A stretch of 64,000 bases of DNA from Shimia biformata (GTDB lineage: Bacteria > Pseudomonadota > Alphaproteobacteria > Rhodobacterales > Rhodobacteraceae), in assembly GCF_016888515.1 (NCBI RefSeq), contig NZ_JAFEJK010000001.1, positions 2,141,475 through 2,205,474 on the forward strand. The letters are read 5' to 3'. The notes beneath the pieces are model-generated. The model did not search any database and was not told where the DNA came from. It saw only the letters and a list, made by a program, of their open reading frames with translations. Positions 18,241-27,356 of the stretch are shown here, one piece after another. A program made the translations under genes and the position numbers. Position 1 is the first letter of the stretch; each line of letters starts with the position of its first letter.

Positions 18241-18289
18241 GTTAACATTGTATTTTGGAAAGAACGAAATCTGACGATGGGTTGGCAAG

Positions 18290-19843
18290 GTGCTTGAAAA
18301 TTCTGTGTTTATCGGGGGCGGCGGCGAAGACTACGGCACGCCACAGGGGTTGCGGCTGGATTATGCCAACCGCCACGGGCTTGTGGCGGGGGCGACCGGG
18401 ACGGGCAAGACCGTGACCTTGCAGATCCTGGCCGAGGGTTTCTCGGCTGCCGGGGTGCCGGTGTTCCTGTCGGACGTGAAGGGCGATCTGTCCGGGCTGG
18501 CGGCCGCGGGATCGGAAACCTTCAAACTGCATGATGCCTTCACCAGCCGCGCAGAAAAGATCGGCTTTGACAGCTATAGCTATGACGCCTTCCCGGTCAC
18601 CTTCTGGGATCTCCTGGGCGAACAGGGCCACCCGGTCCGCACCACGGTTGCGGAAATGGGGCCGTTGCTTCTGGCCCGGCTGATGGAACTTTCCGAAGCA
18701 CAGGAAGGCATTCTGAACATCGCCTTCCGGCTGGCCGATGAAGAAGGTCTGCCGCTTCTCGATCTCAAGGACCTGCAGGCGCTGCTGGTCTGGCTGGGAG
18801 AGAACCGCACCGAGCTGTCGCTGCGCTATGGCAATATCTCGGTCTCGTCGATCGGCGCGATCCAGCGGCGGCTGCTGGTTCTGGAAAACCAGGGCGGCAG
18901 CAACCTTTTTGGTGAACCGGCGCTGGAACTTTCCGACATCATGGCAACCGATGCCGACGGGCGTGGCCGGATCAACATCCTTGCCGCCGACAAGCTGATG
19001 GGCAGCCCGCGCCTCTATGCGACCTTCCTTCTGTGGCTCCTGAGCGAATTGTTCGAGGAACTGCCCGAGGTCGGCGACCCCGACAAACCCAGGCTGGTGT
19101 TCTTCTTCGACGAGGCGCACCTTCTGTTTGACGATGCGCCCAAGGCGCTGATCGACAAGGTCGAACAGGTGGCGCGCCTGATCCGCTCCAAGGGGGTGGG
19201 GGTCTATTTTATCACCCAGAACCCGGCGGATGTGCCCGAGGACATTCTTGGCCAGTTGGGGAACCGCGTCCAGCACGCCCTGCGCGCCTTTACCGCCAAG
19301 GACCGCCGCGCCCTGAAACTGGCTGCCGAAACCTATCGCGAAAACCCGCGCTTTTCGACCGAGGAAGCGATCCGCGAGGTTGGCGTTGGCGAAGCCGTGA
19401 CGTCCATGCTGGAACGCAAGGGCATTCCCGGCGTGGTTGAACGAACGCTGATCCGCCCGCCCTCGTCACAGCTTGGCCCTCTGGATACTGCCCTGCGCCG
19501 CAAACATATCGCCACCTCGCCTATTGCTGGCAAATACGAGGCGCTTCTGGACCGGGAATCGGCTTATGAAATCCTGAAGAAACGCGCCGAGGAGGCCGCA
19601 GCCGAGGCCGCCAGGGTCGAGGAACAGGAAGACGAGATGCCCATGGCCCAGCGCGAATTCAATGCCGCGCGGCGTTACTCGGGCGCGCGCGTCAGCCGCT
19701 CTTCCTCGCGCAATACGTTGCGGGTCAAGGCCGACGACACCTATGGCGAGGCGCTGACAAAGATGGTGGTCAAGGAACTTTCCGGCACCACCGGGCGCCG
19801 CATCGTGCGCGGCATTCTGGGCGGGCTGTTCAAGGGGCGGTAG
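18290..19843 (+). CDS. HerA-like ATPase (DUF853 family)
   Basis: 517 residues from a GTG at 18290. The P-loop is GATGTGKT (residues 34-41), Walker B is [12 protein letters not shown] (about 268-279), and a HerA/FtsK-type arginine region follows ([22 protein letters not shown]). The C-terminus is charged ([16 protein letters not shown]) and then basic and serine-rich ([14 protein letters not shown]). This is the widespread DUF853 family, related to HerA helicases, with no settled role. It is a single-gene unit ending at the terminator at 19882. No NurA-like nuclease gene is adjacent, so a classical HerA-NurA pair is not supported. Confidence 0.88.
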   Translation: MLENSVFIGGGGEDYGTPQGLRLDYANRHGLVAGATGTGKTVTLQILAEGFSAAGVPVFLSDVKGDLSGLAAAGSETFKLHDAFTSRAEKIGFDSYSYDAFPVTFWDLLGEQGHPVRTTVAEMGPLLLARLMELSEAQEGILNIAFRLADEEGLPLLDLKDLQALLVWLGENRTELSLRYGNISVSSIGAIQRRLLVLENQGGSNLFGEPALELSDIMATDADGRGRINILAADKLMGSPRLYATFLLWLLSELFEELPEVGDPDKPRLVFFFDEAHLLFDDAPKALIDKVEQVARLIRSKGVGVYFITQNPADVPEDILGQLGNRVQHALRAFTAKDRRALKLAAETYRENPRFSTEEAIREVGVGEAVTSMLERKGIPGVVERTLIRPPSSQLGPLDTALRRKHIATSPIAGKYEALLDRESAYEILKKRAEEAAAEAARVEEQEDEMPMAQREFNAARRYSGARVSRSSSRNTLRVKADDTYGEALTKMVVKELSGTTGRRIVRGILGGLFKGR

Positions 19844-19846
19844 TCC

Positions 19847-19872
19847 CGTTTCATCTTGGGCGAAATACTCTC
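19847..19872 (-). repeat. Recurrent intergenic motif, copy 2
   Basis: The minus strand reads GAGAGTATTTCGCCCAAGATGAAA, in two parts GAGAGTATTTC and GCCCAAGATGAAA, matching GTATTTC-CGG-CAAGAGGAA near 1211-1230. It sits between the HerA-like stop and the terminator. Confidence 0.5.
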
Positions 19873-19881
19873 GCCGAAGGC

Positions 19882-19910
19882 AAAGGGCGCTCGAATGAGC
19901 GCCCTTTTCT
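19882..19910. terminator. Bidirectional rho-independent terminator
   Basis: AAAGGGCGCTC and GAGCGCCCTTT pair around GAAT and are followed by TTCTTTT on the plus strand. It lies between the convergent HerA-like and livM genes and is followed at once by the livM stop. Confidence 0.9.
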
Positions 19911-19914
19911 TTTG

Positions 19915-21255
19915 TCACTTCTCGGGGATCAGCCCGCGTGGACTGAACCGCAAGACCAACAGCAGGATCACCCCCATCGTCAACAGCCGCATATGCGCGG
20001 CGCTGTCGATCAGGTGGGATTTCAGCGCCGAGCCGTCGTCCAGCCCGGCGGTGATGACCTGCATCAGCCACAGGCCAATCGGTTCCACCTGCACCCAGAA
20101 GAACCAGATGATGAAGCCGCCCAGCACAGCGCCAAGGTTGTTGCCCGATCCGCCGACGATCACCATCACCCAGATCAGGAAGGTAAAGCGCAGGGGCTGA
20201 TAGGTGCCCGGTGTCAGCTGGCCATCCAGTGTGGTCAGCATCGCGCCCGCGATCCCGCAGACGGCCGATCCCAGCACGAAAATCTGCAAATGCCGCCGGG
20301 TGACGTCCTTGCCCATGGCTTCTGCCGCGACCTCGTTGTCGCGGATCGCGCGCATCATCCGGCCCCAAGGCGATTTCAGCGCCAGTTGCGCCGCCACGAA
20401 AATCAGGATCAGCACGGCGGCGAACAACAGCGAATAGCCCAGTTTCACCGTCAGGGACGAGGCCGTGGCCACGTCGATCCCCAGCCCTTCGGCCCGCGCG
20501 ATGAAGCTTGGGCTTTCCTGCAGGTCGATCTCGTAAGGCACCGGGCGGGGCAGGCCGATCACGTTCTTCACGCCGCGCGCCAGCCAGTCCTCGTTCTTCA
20601 TCACCGCGATGATGATCTCGGCAATCCCCAGCGTTGCAATCGCCAGATAATCCGAGCGCAGCCCCAGCGCGGTCTTGCCAATGAGCCACGCGGCCCCGGC
20701 CGCCAGCACACCGCCAAAACCCCAGCCCACAAGCGTCATGTAACCATGGGCCTTGAAGTTCTCGACACCGCCGGGGTTGATGCCGCCGATATTGCCGGTC
20801 GCCGCCGGGGTGATCGCCTCGACAAAGGCGACGCCGGGATCGAACACCGCACGATAGAGGAAAAAGCCGCCAACCAGCACCACCAGCATGGTGATCAGGC
20901 GCGCGCGGCCCTTGGGCATGCGCTTGTTGATCATGACCGCGGCAATGACCGTGGCCGCACCAAGGCCAAGCGCCAGGATGATCCGCCAGGCACCACCCGC
21001 AGCCCATGCGCCGGGCGAGGGCGGCATCGAGGTCAGCACAACGGCCAGACCACCCAGCGCGACAAAGCCCATGACGCCGACATTGAACAGGCCGGCAAAG
21101 CCCCATTGCAGGTTCACGCCAAGCGCCATGATCGCCGAGATCAGCCCCATGTTCAGGATCAGAACCGCGACATTCCATGACTGCACAAACCCGGTGCCGA
21201 GGATCAGAACCGCGACAAGACCAAACAGAAGGGTGTTTTTCATCGTATCGCTCAT
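19915..21255 (-). CDS. livM: LivM, branched-chain amino acid ABC permease
   Basis: 446-residue inner-membrane permease with many hydrophobic helices. Family features include NMGLISAIMALGVNLQWGFAGLFNVG near the N-terminus and GRMMRAIRDNEVAAEAMGKD, the EAA-like cytoplasmic loop that contacts the ATPase. It pairs with LivH to form the channel of a HAAT-family importer. Compared with typical LivM (about 330-420 residues) it has an insert near residues 130-190. The start overlaps the livH stop by four bases. Substrate specificity (leucine, isoleucine, valine or other amides) is inferred from family. Confidence 0.93.
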   Translation of the reverse strand: MSDTMKNTLLFGLVAVLILGTGFVQSWNVAVLILNMGLISAIMALGVNLQWGFAGLFNVGVMGFVALGGLAVVLTSMPPSPGAWAAGGAWRIILALGLGAATVIAAVMINKRMPKGRARLITMLVVLVGGFFLYRAVFDPGVAFVEAITPAATGNIGGINPGGVENFKAHGYMTLVGWGFGGVLAAGAAWLIGKTALGLRSDYLAIATLGIAEIIIAVMKNEDWLARGVKNVIGLPRPVPYEIDLQESPSFIARAEGLGIDVATASSLTVKLGYSLLFAAVLILIFVAAQLALKSPWGRMMRAIRDNEVAAEAMGKDVTRRHLQIFVLGSAVCGIAGAMLTTLDGQLTPGTYQPLRFTFLIWVMVIVGGSGNNLGAVLGGFIIWFFWVQVEPIGLWLMQVITAGLDDGSALKSHLIDSAAHMRLLTMGVILLLVLRFSPRGLIPEK

Positions 21256-22262
21256 ACCGATTTCCCCTTGAACAGCCCGGTGGGTTTGAACAGCAGGACG
21301 ATCAGCAGGATGACGAAGCTGACCGCGAATTTATAGTCGGTGGACAACAGTTGCACGAGGCCCGACGGCTCAAGGCTCTCCGGCATCAGATAGCCCAGCA
21401 CCTTTTTCCACGCATAGGTGATCGTCACCTCGGAAAAGGCGATGATGAAGCCGCCCGCGATGGCGCCCAAGGGGTTGCCAAGGCCTCCGACGATGGCCGA
21501 GGCGAAGATCGGCAGCAGCAGCTGGAAATAGACAAAGGGTTTGAACGTCTTGTCGAGCCCGTAAAGAACCCCCGCCGTTGTCGCCAGCGCCGCCACGATC
21601 AGCCATGTATACATGACCACGCGTTCCGGGTTGATGCCCGACAACAGCGCCAGATCTTCGTTGTCGGAATAGGCGCGCATGGATTTGCCGGTGCGGGTTT
21701 TGTTCAGGAACCAGAACAACAGCGCCACACAGATCACCGCGACGACAACCGTGATCCCTTGGGTGGTCTTGATCGCCAGCCCTTCTTTCAGGCCCGTCAT
21801 CGCCTTGAAATCACGGACCGAGATGATGAAGCGCTCGCCATCGGCAAAGCTCTGGTCATTGGGGCCGATGATGAAACGCACCAGCCCGTTCATGATGAAC
21901 ATCACGCCCATCGAGACAATGACAAGGATCACCGGCTTGGCCTTCTGCTCGCGGTAGAAGCGATAGACCATGCGGTCGGTGATCAGGACCAGCGCCATAC
22001 AGCCAAGAATGGCGAAGGGCAGGGCAAGAAGGGCGGTGGGCAGCGGGCCAAGGCCGATACCCATCGACTGAAACCACCATGTTACCAGCACCGCGATCAT
22101 CGCCCCGAACGCCATGGTGTCACCATGGGCAAAGTTCGAAAACCGCAGGATGCCATAGATCAAAGTCACCCCAAGCGCCCCAAGCGCCAACTGGCTGCCA
22201 TAGGCAACGGCGGGAATGATCACAAAATTTGAAAGCGCCACGAGGGCGTTGAGAAGGTCCAT
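21252..22262 (-). CDS. livH: LivH, branched-chain amino acid ABC permease
   Basis: 336 residues from the ATG at 22262. I prefer this to the in-frame start at 22280 because it overlaps the upstream TAA stop (TAATG) and gives MDLLNALVALSNFVIIP. Hallmarks are LGVTLIYGILRFSNFAHGD near the N-terminus and the loop TRTGKSMRAYSDNEDLALLSGI with the EAA-type coupling helix. It forms the permease with LivM. An unrelated AT-rich gene separates it from livF. Confidence 0.93.
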   Translation of the reverse strand: MDLLNALVALSNFVIIPAVAYGSQLALGALGVTLIYGILRFSNFAHGDTMAFGAMIAVLVTWWFQSMGIGLGPLPTALLALPFAILGCMALVLITDRMVYRFYREQKAKPVILVIVSMGVMFIMNGLVRFIIGPNDQSFADGERFIISVRDFKAMTGLKEGLAIKTTQGITVVVAVICVALLFWFLNKTRTGKSMRAYSDNEDLALLSGINPERVVMYTWLIVAALATTAGVLYGLDKTFKPFVYFQLLLPIFASAIVGGLGNPLGAIAGGFIIAFSEVTITYAWKKVLGYLMPESLEPSGLVQLLSTDYKFAVSFVILLIVLLFKPTGLFKGKSV

Positions 22263-22732
22263 TAGGTCAACACCTCGCATTTGCCGACACCTGCAATCCA
22301 GGTACCCGTTGTTCCATCGGGTTTGTCGGTTTTGACTTTGTTTTTGTCGAAGTGGCGTAAGTTCGTGTGGAGTGTATAGACAGCCCCCCCGTCGGGATAG
22401 ACGGTCAGGAAATGCGCGTTCACCCCGCGATAGGTGGTAACGAAGCTCGCAATTCCGGTTGGCTTATCAATGACAACATCGGCGTCCTTGTGTGAACCGG
22501 GGGCAACAAAGGTTGCCTTGGTGCCGCGATTGGGCCACACGACCAGAAGATTTAGCGGCCTGTCCGTTCCTGTTGCGTGCGAATATTGCATGTCAAAATG
22601 ACAGTCCAAATCTGCTGCGTTTGCTTTGCCGGAAATGGTCATGGCCAAGCCTAACAACAAAGCCGCAAGCACTGTCGCGCCTTTCTTGCTGTTGATTTGA
22701 TGTGACGGCTGTGATGAAAACACGAATCTCAT
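22262..22732 (-). CDS. AT-rich exported protein inserted in liv operon
   Basis: 156 residues from ATG 22732, one base after the livF stop (22734-22736); the longer frame to 22825 overlaps livF. After a basic start, residues about 20-45 form a signal peptide (VLAALLLGLAMTISGKANAADL). The mature part is short and soluble, with two cysteines (LDCHFD and GKCEVLT) that could pair. I recognise no domain. The stop overlaps livH. GC is clearly lower than neighbours: 42% at 22321-22380, against 63% at 22021-22080 in livH. It looks like a later insertion kept in frame with the operon. Confidence 0.75.
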   Translation of the reverse strand: MRFVFSSQPSHQINSKKGATVLAALLLGLAMTISGKANAADLDCHFDMQYSHATGTDRPLNLLVVWPNRGTKATFVAPGSHKDADVVIDKPTGIASFVTTYRGVNAHFLTVYPDGGAVYTLHTNLRHFDKNKVKTDKPDGTTGTWIAGVGKCEVLT

Positions 22733-22733
22733 C

Positions 22734-23555
22734 TCACCCCCCCAAGAACGACTTGCGGACATCTTCATCCGCCAGAAGTTCCTTGCCGGTGCCGGTATAG
22801 GCATTGCGGCCCTGCACCAGAACATATCCCCGGTCGGCGATTTCCAGCGCTTGCCGGGCGTTCTGTTCGACCATCAGGATCGGGATGCCGGTACGCGACA
22901 CCTCGATGATGCGGTCAAACAGTTCGTCCATGACGATGGGCGACACACCGGCGGTGGGTTCGTCCAGCATCAGAACCTTGGGCTTGGTCATCAGCGCGCG
23001 GCCCACGGCGACCTGCTGACGCTGACCGCCAGACAATTCCCCGGCGGGCTGGTTGCGCTTGTCTTTCAGGATCGGGAACAGGGTATAGACCTGCTCCATC
23101 GTCTCGCTGAAATCATCGGTGCGAATGAAGGCGCCCATTTCAAGGTTTTCCTCCACCGTCATCGAGGTGAAGATGTTGTTGGTCTGCGGCACGAACCCCA
23201 TGCCCTTGACCACGCGGTCCTGCGGGGAAAGGTCGGTGATGTCCTCGCCATCCAGACGGACCGAGCCCTGACGCAGGTTCAGCATCCCGAAAACCGCCTT
23301 CATGCCGGTCGATTTGCCCGCCCCGTTGGGGCCGACGATCACGGCGATTTCACCGGGGTTCACCGCGATGGTGCAGTCATGCAGGATGTCCGGCCCGTTG
23401 CCGTAACCACCCGTCATGCTGTCGCCGATCAGGAAGGCGCTGCCTGTGTCCATCTTGCGCCCGGTGCCCGGCGACGCCTTCAGCGTGCCGGTGCCCTTGG
23501 TATTGGTGATCGAGGCGTCCTTGTTGCCGCGGTCGCCATAGTCGCCGTTGCTCAT
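22734..23555 (-). CDS. livF: LivF, ABC ATP-binding protein
   Basis: 273-residue ATPase of the liv transporter. Walker A is GPNGAGKST, the signature LSGGQRQQVAVGRAL, and Walker B VLMLDEPTAGVSP. The order (LivF-type LSGGQRQQ) distinguishes it from LivG. An unusual N-terminal extension of about 40 residues (polar, Gly/Lys/Thr-rich, GDYGDRGNKD onward) precedes the ATPase core, whereas typical LivF is about 235 residues. The start overlaps the livG stop by four bases. Confidence 0.93.
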   Translation of the reverse strand: MSNGDYGDRGNKDASITNTKGTGTLKASPGTGRKMDTGSAFLIGDSMTGGYGNGPDILHDCTIAVNPGEIAVIVGPNGAGKSTGMKAVFGMLNLRQGSVRLDGEDITDLSPQDRVVKGMGFVPQTNNIFTSMTVEENLEMGAFIRTDDFSETMEQVYTLFPILKDKRNQPAGELSGGQRQQVAVGRALMTKPKVLMLDEPTAGVSPIVMDELFDRIIEVSRTGIPILMVEQNARQALEIADRGYVLVQGRNAYTGTGKELLADEDVRKSFLGG

Positions 23556-24340
23556 GACGTCGCCCCCACCTTGTCCTTGTTCTTGAGGCCGGTGCCCAGA
23601 TAGGCCTCGATCACCTGTTCGTTGGCCTTGATTTCGTCCAGCGTGCCCTCGGCCAGTACCTTGCCTTCGGCCATGCAGATGACCGGATCACAGATTTTGC
23701 CAATGAAATCCATGTCATGCTCGATCACGACGAAGGTATAGTTGCGTTCCTTGTTCAGCCGCAGGATCGCGTCGCCGATGGTGTTCAACAGCGTGCGGTT
23801 CACGCCTGCGCCGACCTCGTCCAAAAAGACGATCTTGGCATCCACCATCATCGTGCGGCCCAGTTCCAACAGCTTCTTCTGCCCGCCCGAGACCTGACCC
23901 GCCTTGTGGTCGGCCAGATGTTCGATGGTCAGGAATTCCAGCACCTCATCCGCCTTGGCCCGCAGCGCGCGTTCCTCGTCGGCGATGCGCTTGCGGCCAA
24001 ACCAGGTGTTCCAGAGCTGTTCGCCCGACTGGTTGCCCGGAACCATCATCAGGTTCTCGCGGCAGGTCATCGACGAAAACTCGTGCGCGATCTGGAATGT
24101 GCGCAACAGCCCTTTGTGGAACAACTCGTGCGGCGGCAGGCCGGTGATGTCCTCTCCGGCCATGGTCACGCGGCCCGACGTTGGTTCAAGAACGCCTGCG
24201 ATCACGTTGAAAAGAGTGGTTTTTCCCGCCCCGTTAGGGCCGATCAGACCGGTGATGGACTGTGGTTCAATCTTCAGGGTCGCACCGTCCACGGCGCGGA
24301 ATCCCCCGAAATGCTTGTGAACGTCTTCAACGACGATCAT
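23552..24340 (-). CDS. livG: LivG, ABC ATP-binding protein
   Basis: 262 residues from ATG 24340 (MIVVEDVHKHFGG); an upstream in-frame start at 24355 would add five residues. Walker A is GPNGAGKTT, the signature VSGGQKKLLELGR and Walker B IVFLDEVGAGVN. The change of DEP to DEV in Walker B is common in LivG. It partners LivF at the LivH/LivM channel. A terminator lies between this gene and the binding protein gene upstream, so the binding protein may be made in excess. Confidence 0.92.
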   Translation of the reverse strand: MIVVEDVHKHFGGFRAVDGATLKIEPQSITGLIGPNGAGKTTLFNVIAGVLEPTSGRVTMAGEDITGLPPHELFHKGLLRTFQIAHEFSSMTCRENLMMVPGNQSGEQLWNTWFGRKRIADEERALRAKADEVLEFLTIEHLADHKAGQVSGGQKKLLELGRTMMVDAKIVFLDEVGAGVNRTLLNTIGDAILRLNKERNYTFVVIEHDMDFIGKICDPVICMAEGKVLAEGTLDEIKANEQVIEAYLGTGLKNKDKVGATS

Positions 24341-24387
24341 ACGCGTACCCCCCATATGCGCGATTCTGGCCGCGCCTTATATATGGA

Positions 24388-24416
24388 AAAACAGCCCGGG
24401 CAAGTCCCGGGCTGTT
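24388..24416 (-). terminator. Terminator or attenuator between binding protein and livG
   Basis: AACAGCCCGGG and CCCGGGCTGTT pair around five bases and run into five T on the minus strand. Partial read-through would set a high ratio of binding protein to transporter subunits. Confidence 0.85.
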
Positions 24417-24441
24417 CTGATGTCAAACGCTCATCAACGGA

Positions 24442-25623
24442 TCAGCGATATTTGGTCGTGGTGATCTTGCCACCCTCGACGTGGATCTGGCGATAGTTGC
24501 CGGCGGATTCGCCGCCACCGATCAGCTCCACCGCAGTCGCGCCGACATAGTCGACCTCACCGCCATTCGCGAGGATTTCCAGCGCCTTGGCCAGTTCACC
24601 GGGATAGATTTTCTCACCCGGTGCGTTGGCGACATCCATCACCTTGGCCTTGTAGTCACCCGGCTCAACCGAACCGGCCGCCTGCATCGCCAGCAGGATC
24701 AGCGCAGCCGCGTCATAGGATTCCGGCGTGAAGGGCGAGGTCGAATCGAACATGTCGCCGACCATTTCCGAGAATTTCGCAACGCCGGGGCTGTCGGTGC
24801 CCGGATGCTGGCCGGTCGAGCCGTCGATCTCGTCGCCGAAGTTCTCTTCCAGCGATGCCGAAATCATGCCGTCGGGGAAGTGGAACGTGTCAAACGCGCC
24901 GGTGTCGATCGCGGCGCGGATGATGCCCTTGCCGCCCTGGTCGGCATAACCGGCAACCACCAGACGCTCACCGCCGGCTGCGGCCAGCGCGCCAACCTCG
25001 GCCGAATAGTCCGCTTTGCCGTCTTCATGCGCCGCCGAGATGGTCACGGTGCCGCCTGCCGCTTCGAACGCAGCCTGGAAGCTGTCGGCCAGACCTTTAC
25101 CATAGTCGTTGTTGGTATAGGTCAGTGCGACTTCCTTGATGCCTTCTTCCATCAGCACTTCGGTCATCACGACACCCTGGCGGGCATCCGACGGCGCGGT
25201 GCGGAAGAACAGGCCGTTGTCTTCTGCGGTCGACAGCGCGGGCGAGGTCGCCGAGGGCGAAATCATCACGATGCCGTTCGGCAGCGCCACGTTCGACAGG
25301 ATCGCACCGGTCACACCCGAGCAGTCGGCGCCCATGATGCCCTTGACGCCATCGGCGGTAACAAGGCGTTCTGCGGCGGCGGTTGCGGCGGCGGCGTCAA
25401 CACAGGTCGAGTCCGCGCGCACCGGGGTCACGGTGGTTCCGCCCAGCAGCTTGCCCGACTCGCTGACTTCTTTCATCGCCAGTTCCGCGCCATCCGCCAT
25501 CGACGGCGTCAGCGATTCGATCGGTCCGGTGAAACCAAGAATGATGCCAAGCTTGATCTCTTCGGCGCTAGCGGCACCCGCCATGATTGCGGTTGCGGCG
25601 CTTGCCAGAAGCAGTTTTTTCAT
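24442..25623 (-). CDS. Branched-chain amino acid binding protein (periplasmic)
   Basis: 393 residues from ATG 25623. An in-frame extension of over 300 codons upstream overlaps the divergent sugar dehydrogenase gene and is not real. The signal peptide is MKKLLLASAATAIMAGAASA. The mature protein starts EEIKLGIILGFTGPIESL, the LivJ/LivK-type opening, and has MGADCSGVTGAI, SPSATSPALS and YTNNDYGKG, typical of periplasmic amide/amino acid receptors. It feeds the LivFGHM complex encoded downstream. The exact ligand is unknown. Confidence 0.93.
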   Translation of the reverse strand: MKKLLLASAATAIMAGAASAEEIKLGIILGFTGPIESLTPSMADGAELAMKEVSESGKLLGGTTVTPVRADSTCVDAAAATAAAERLVTADGVKGIMGADCSGVTGAILSNVALPNGIVMISPSATSPALSTAEDNGLFFRTAPSDARQGVVMTEVLMEEGIKEVALTYTNNDYGKGLADSFQAAFEAAGGTVTISAAHEDGKADYSAEVGALAAAGGERLVVAGYADQGGKGIIRAAIDTGAFDTFHFPDGMISASLEENFGDEIDGSTGQHPGTDSPGVAKFSEMVGDMFDSTSPFTPESYDAAALILLAMQAAGSVEPGDYKAKVMDVANAPGEKIYPGELAKALEILANGGEVDYVGATAVELIGGGESAGNYRQIHVEGGKITTTKYR

Positions 25624-25788
25624 GAGTTTACTCCCTAGTTGGTATTGTTTTACCGGACTTGAGCCTATGCGCGGTTTCTGCGGAAGAAAAGGGCAATTTA
25701 CGCCTGACTGCCGCTGGGGAAGGCAGACTTTGTCGTCATGCGCGCTAAATTGGGAAATAAGTCCGAAACAGCGCCGAAGGGGGCCGAT

Positions 25789-26889
25789 GTGACACGCCTG
25801 ATTGTCCTGATTTTCCTTGTTCTGATGCCCGGTGTGGCTGTGGCGGAAACGCTTACGCTGTCTGCCGGAGAGGTGCGGGTGCAAAAACAGGCGGCGGGTC
25901 TGAAGGTGCCGTGGGGCATCGATTTCCTGCCGGATGGCCGTGCGCTGGTCACCGAGCGCGGCGGGCGTCTTTTCCTGTTGGACGGGCAGGGCGCGAAAGC
26001 GCCGGTGAAGGGCGTGCCGAAAGTGTATGCGCGGGGGCAGGGCGGTTTGCTGGACGTCATGGTGCCACGCGATTTTGACCGAAGCCGAGAGGTTTTCCTG
26101 ACCTATGCGACAAAACAGAAGGGCGGCGCGGGCACAGCCGTAGGCAAGGGGCGGTTGTCGGCGGACGGCAGGCGGCTTGAGGGGTTTCGCCAGATATTCG
26201 AGATGGCACCGGGGTCGTCCGGCGGGCGGCATTTCGGCAGCCGCATCGTCGAAGCCCGCGATGGCACGCTGTTTGTCACCATCGGCGACCGGGGCGATGA
26301 CATGGCCGCGCAGGATCTTTCCCGGCACAATGGCAGCGTGATCCGCATCACCCGCGACGGCGCCCCGGCACCGGGCAACCCGTTTCTGGGCCGCGACGAG
26401 GCGCAGCCCGAGATCTGGTCCTATGGCCACCGCAACCCGCAGGGCGCGACACTGGACCTGAGCGGCCGCCTTGTCGTGATCGAACATGGCGCGCGCGGCG
26501 GGGACGAGGTGAACCGGGTGCAGAAGGGTGCGAACTATGGCTGGCCGGTGATCGCCTATGGCCGCCATTACTCAGGCGCGAAAATCGGCGAGGGCACGGC
26601 GAAACCGGGCATGCAGCAGCCCGAGTTTTATTGGGACCCGTCCATCGCGCCCTCTGGCGGAATGGTCTATTCCGGCCGGCTTTTCCCGCGCTGGAAGGGG
26701 CATCTGTTCACCGGCAGTCTGAAATTCGACTATCTCTCGCGGCTTTCGGGCAGCCCGCTGAAAGAGGTCGAGCGCATCACCGGCGACTTCACCACCCGAA
26801 CCCGCGATGTGGCCGAGGCGCCCGATGGCGCGATCTGGGTGGTTTCGGAAGGCAACGGCGCGGTTTACCGTTTGAGTCGGGCACGCTAG
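25789..26889 (+). CDS. PQQ-type soluble sugar dehydrogenase family protein
   Basis: 366 residues from GTG 25789, preceded by GAAGGGGG; an ATG at 25738 is a possible alternative. A signal peptide (LIVLIFLVLMPGVAVAE) leads into a six-bladed propeller of the soluble glucose/aldose dehydrogenase family: LKVPWGIDFLPDGRALVTER, GGRHFGSRIV, YGHRNPQG, GARGGDEVN and PSGGMVYSG. These enzymes oxidise sugars in the periplasm with PQQ. No PQQ synthesis genes are here. It is divergent from the amino acid binding protein gene. Confidence 0.88.
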   Translation: MTRLIVLIFLVLMPGVAVAETLTLSAGEVRVQKQAAGLKVPWGIDFLPDGRALVTERGGRLFLLDGQGAKAPVKGVPKVYARGQGGLLDVMVPRDFDRSREVFLTYATKQKGGAGTAVGKGRLSADGRRLEGFRQIFEMAPGSSGGRHFGSRIVEARDGTLFVTIGDRGDDMAAQDLSRHNGSVIRITRDGAPAPGNPFLGRDEAQPEIWSYGHRNPQGATLDLSGRLVVIEHGARGGDEVNRVQKGANYGWPVIAYGRHYSGAKIGEGTAKPGMQQPEFYWDPSIAPSGGMVYSGRLFPRWKGHLFTGSLKFDYLSRLSGSPLKEVERITGDFTTRTRDVAEAPDGAIWVVSEGNGAVYRLSRAR

Positions 26890-26931
26890 GCTGGCGGCAG
26901 ATTTATTCATCACAACCAAAGGGTTTTCCCC

Positions 26932-27351
26932 ATGCTTCGCGCCGCTTTCCTGTCCCTTACCCTGATCCTGATGGCCGCGCCGCCCACCGTTGCGCAGGAA
27001 AACCAGCGCACGCGCTACAACGAAAACCGCGCTGAGTTCGACGCCATGGTGCAGGCACGTCGCATGGGGGACGCGATGCAATACCTACTGGGAGAAGCGG
27101 CGGTCCCGGTGGAAGAGGCGGGCAAGTTCAACGATCAGGTCGCCAACTATTATTCCAGCGACTTCATCGGCACCGCCACGGTGCGGTCAGAGGCGCTGAA
27201 AGACGGGTTCCGCCACGAGATGCTGGCCTATTGGAACGAGGAACGGCAGTACCTCTATGTCTATGTCGTGCTGCACACGATCGACAATGTGCAGCGCACG
27301 GTTTCGGTCACCTATGACAGCGATTTTGCCGACATCATCGCGCTGTTCTGA
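26932..27351 (+). CDS. Small exported protein, unknown function
   Basis: 139 residues with a signal peptide (MLRAAFLSLTLILMAAPPTVAQE). The rest is soluble, helix-rich in its first half (RYNENRAEFDAMVQARRMGDAMQYLL) and ends with beta-type sequence (YLYVYVVLHTIDNVQRTVSVTY). No cysteines and no recognised domain. It lies 42 bases after the sugar dehydrogenase and probably shares its transcript. Conserved function unknown. Confidence 0.75.
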   Translation: MLRAAFLSLTLILMAAPPTVAQENQRTRYNENRAEFDAMVQARRMGDAMQYLLGEAAVPVEEAGKFNDQVANYYSSDFIGTATVRSEALKDGFRHEMLAYWNEERQYLYVYVVLHTIDNVQRTVSVTYDSDFADIIALF

Positions 27352-27356
27352 GCCGC

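Noticed and set aside
18290-19843. HerA-like ATPase as part of an antiphage defence system
   Set aside because: No SIR2, DUF4297, NurA or other effector gene is adjacent. It is a lone gene between housekeeping loci with a family that is widespread in proteobacteria.
24442-26568. 708-residue frame extending the amino acid binding protein upstream
   Set aside because: The part above 25623 overlaps the divergent sugar dehydrogenase gene and lacks a signal peptide before it. The ATG at 25623 opens a perfect signal peptide.
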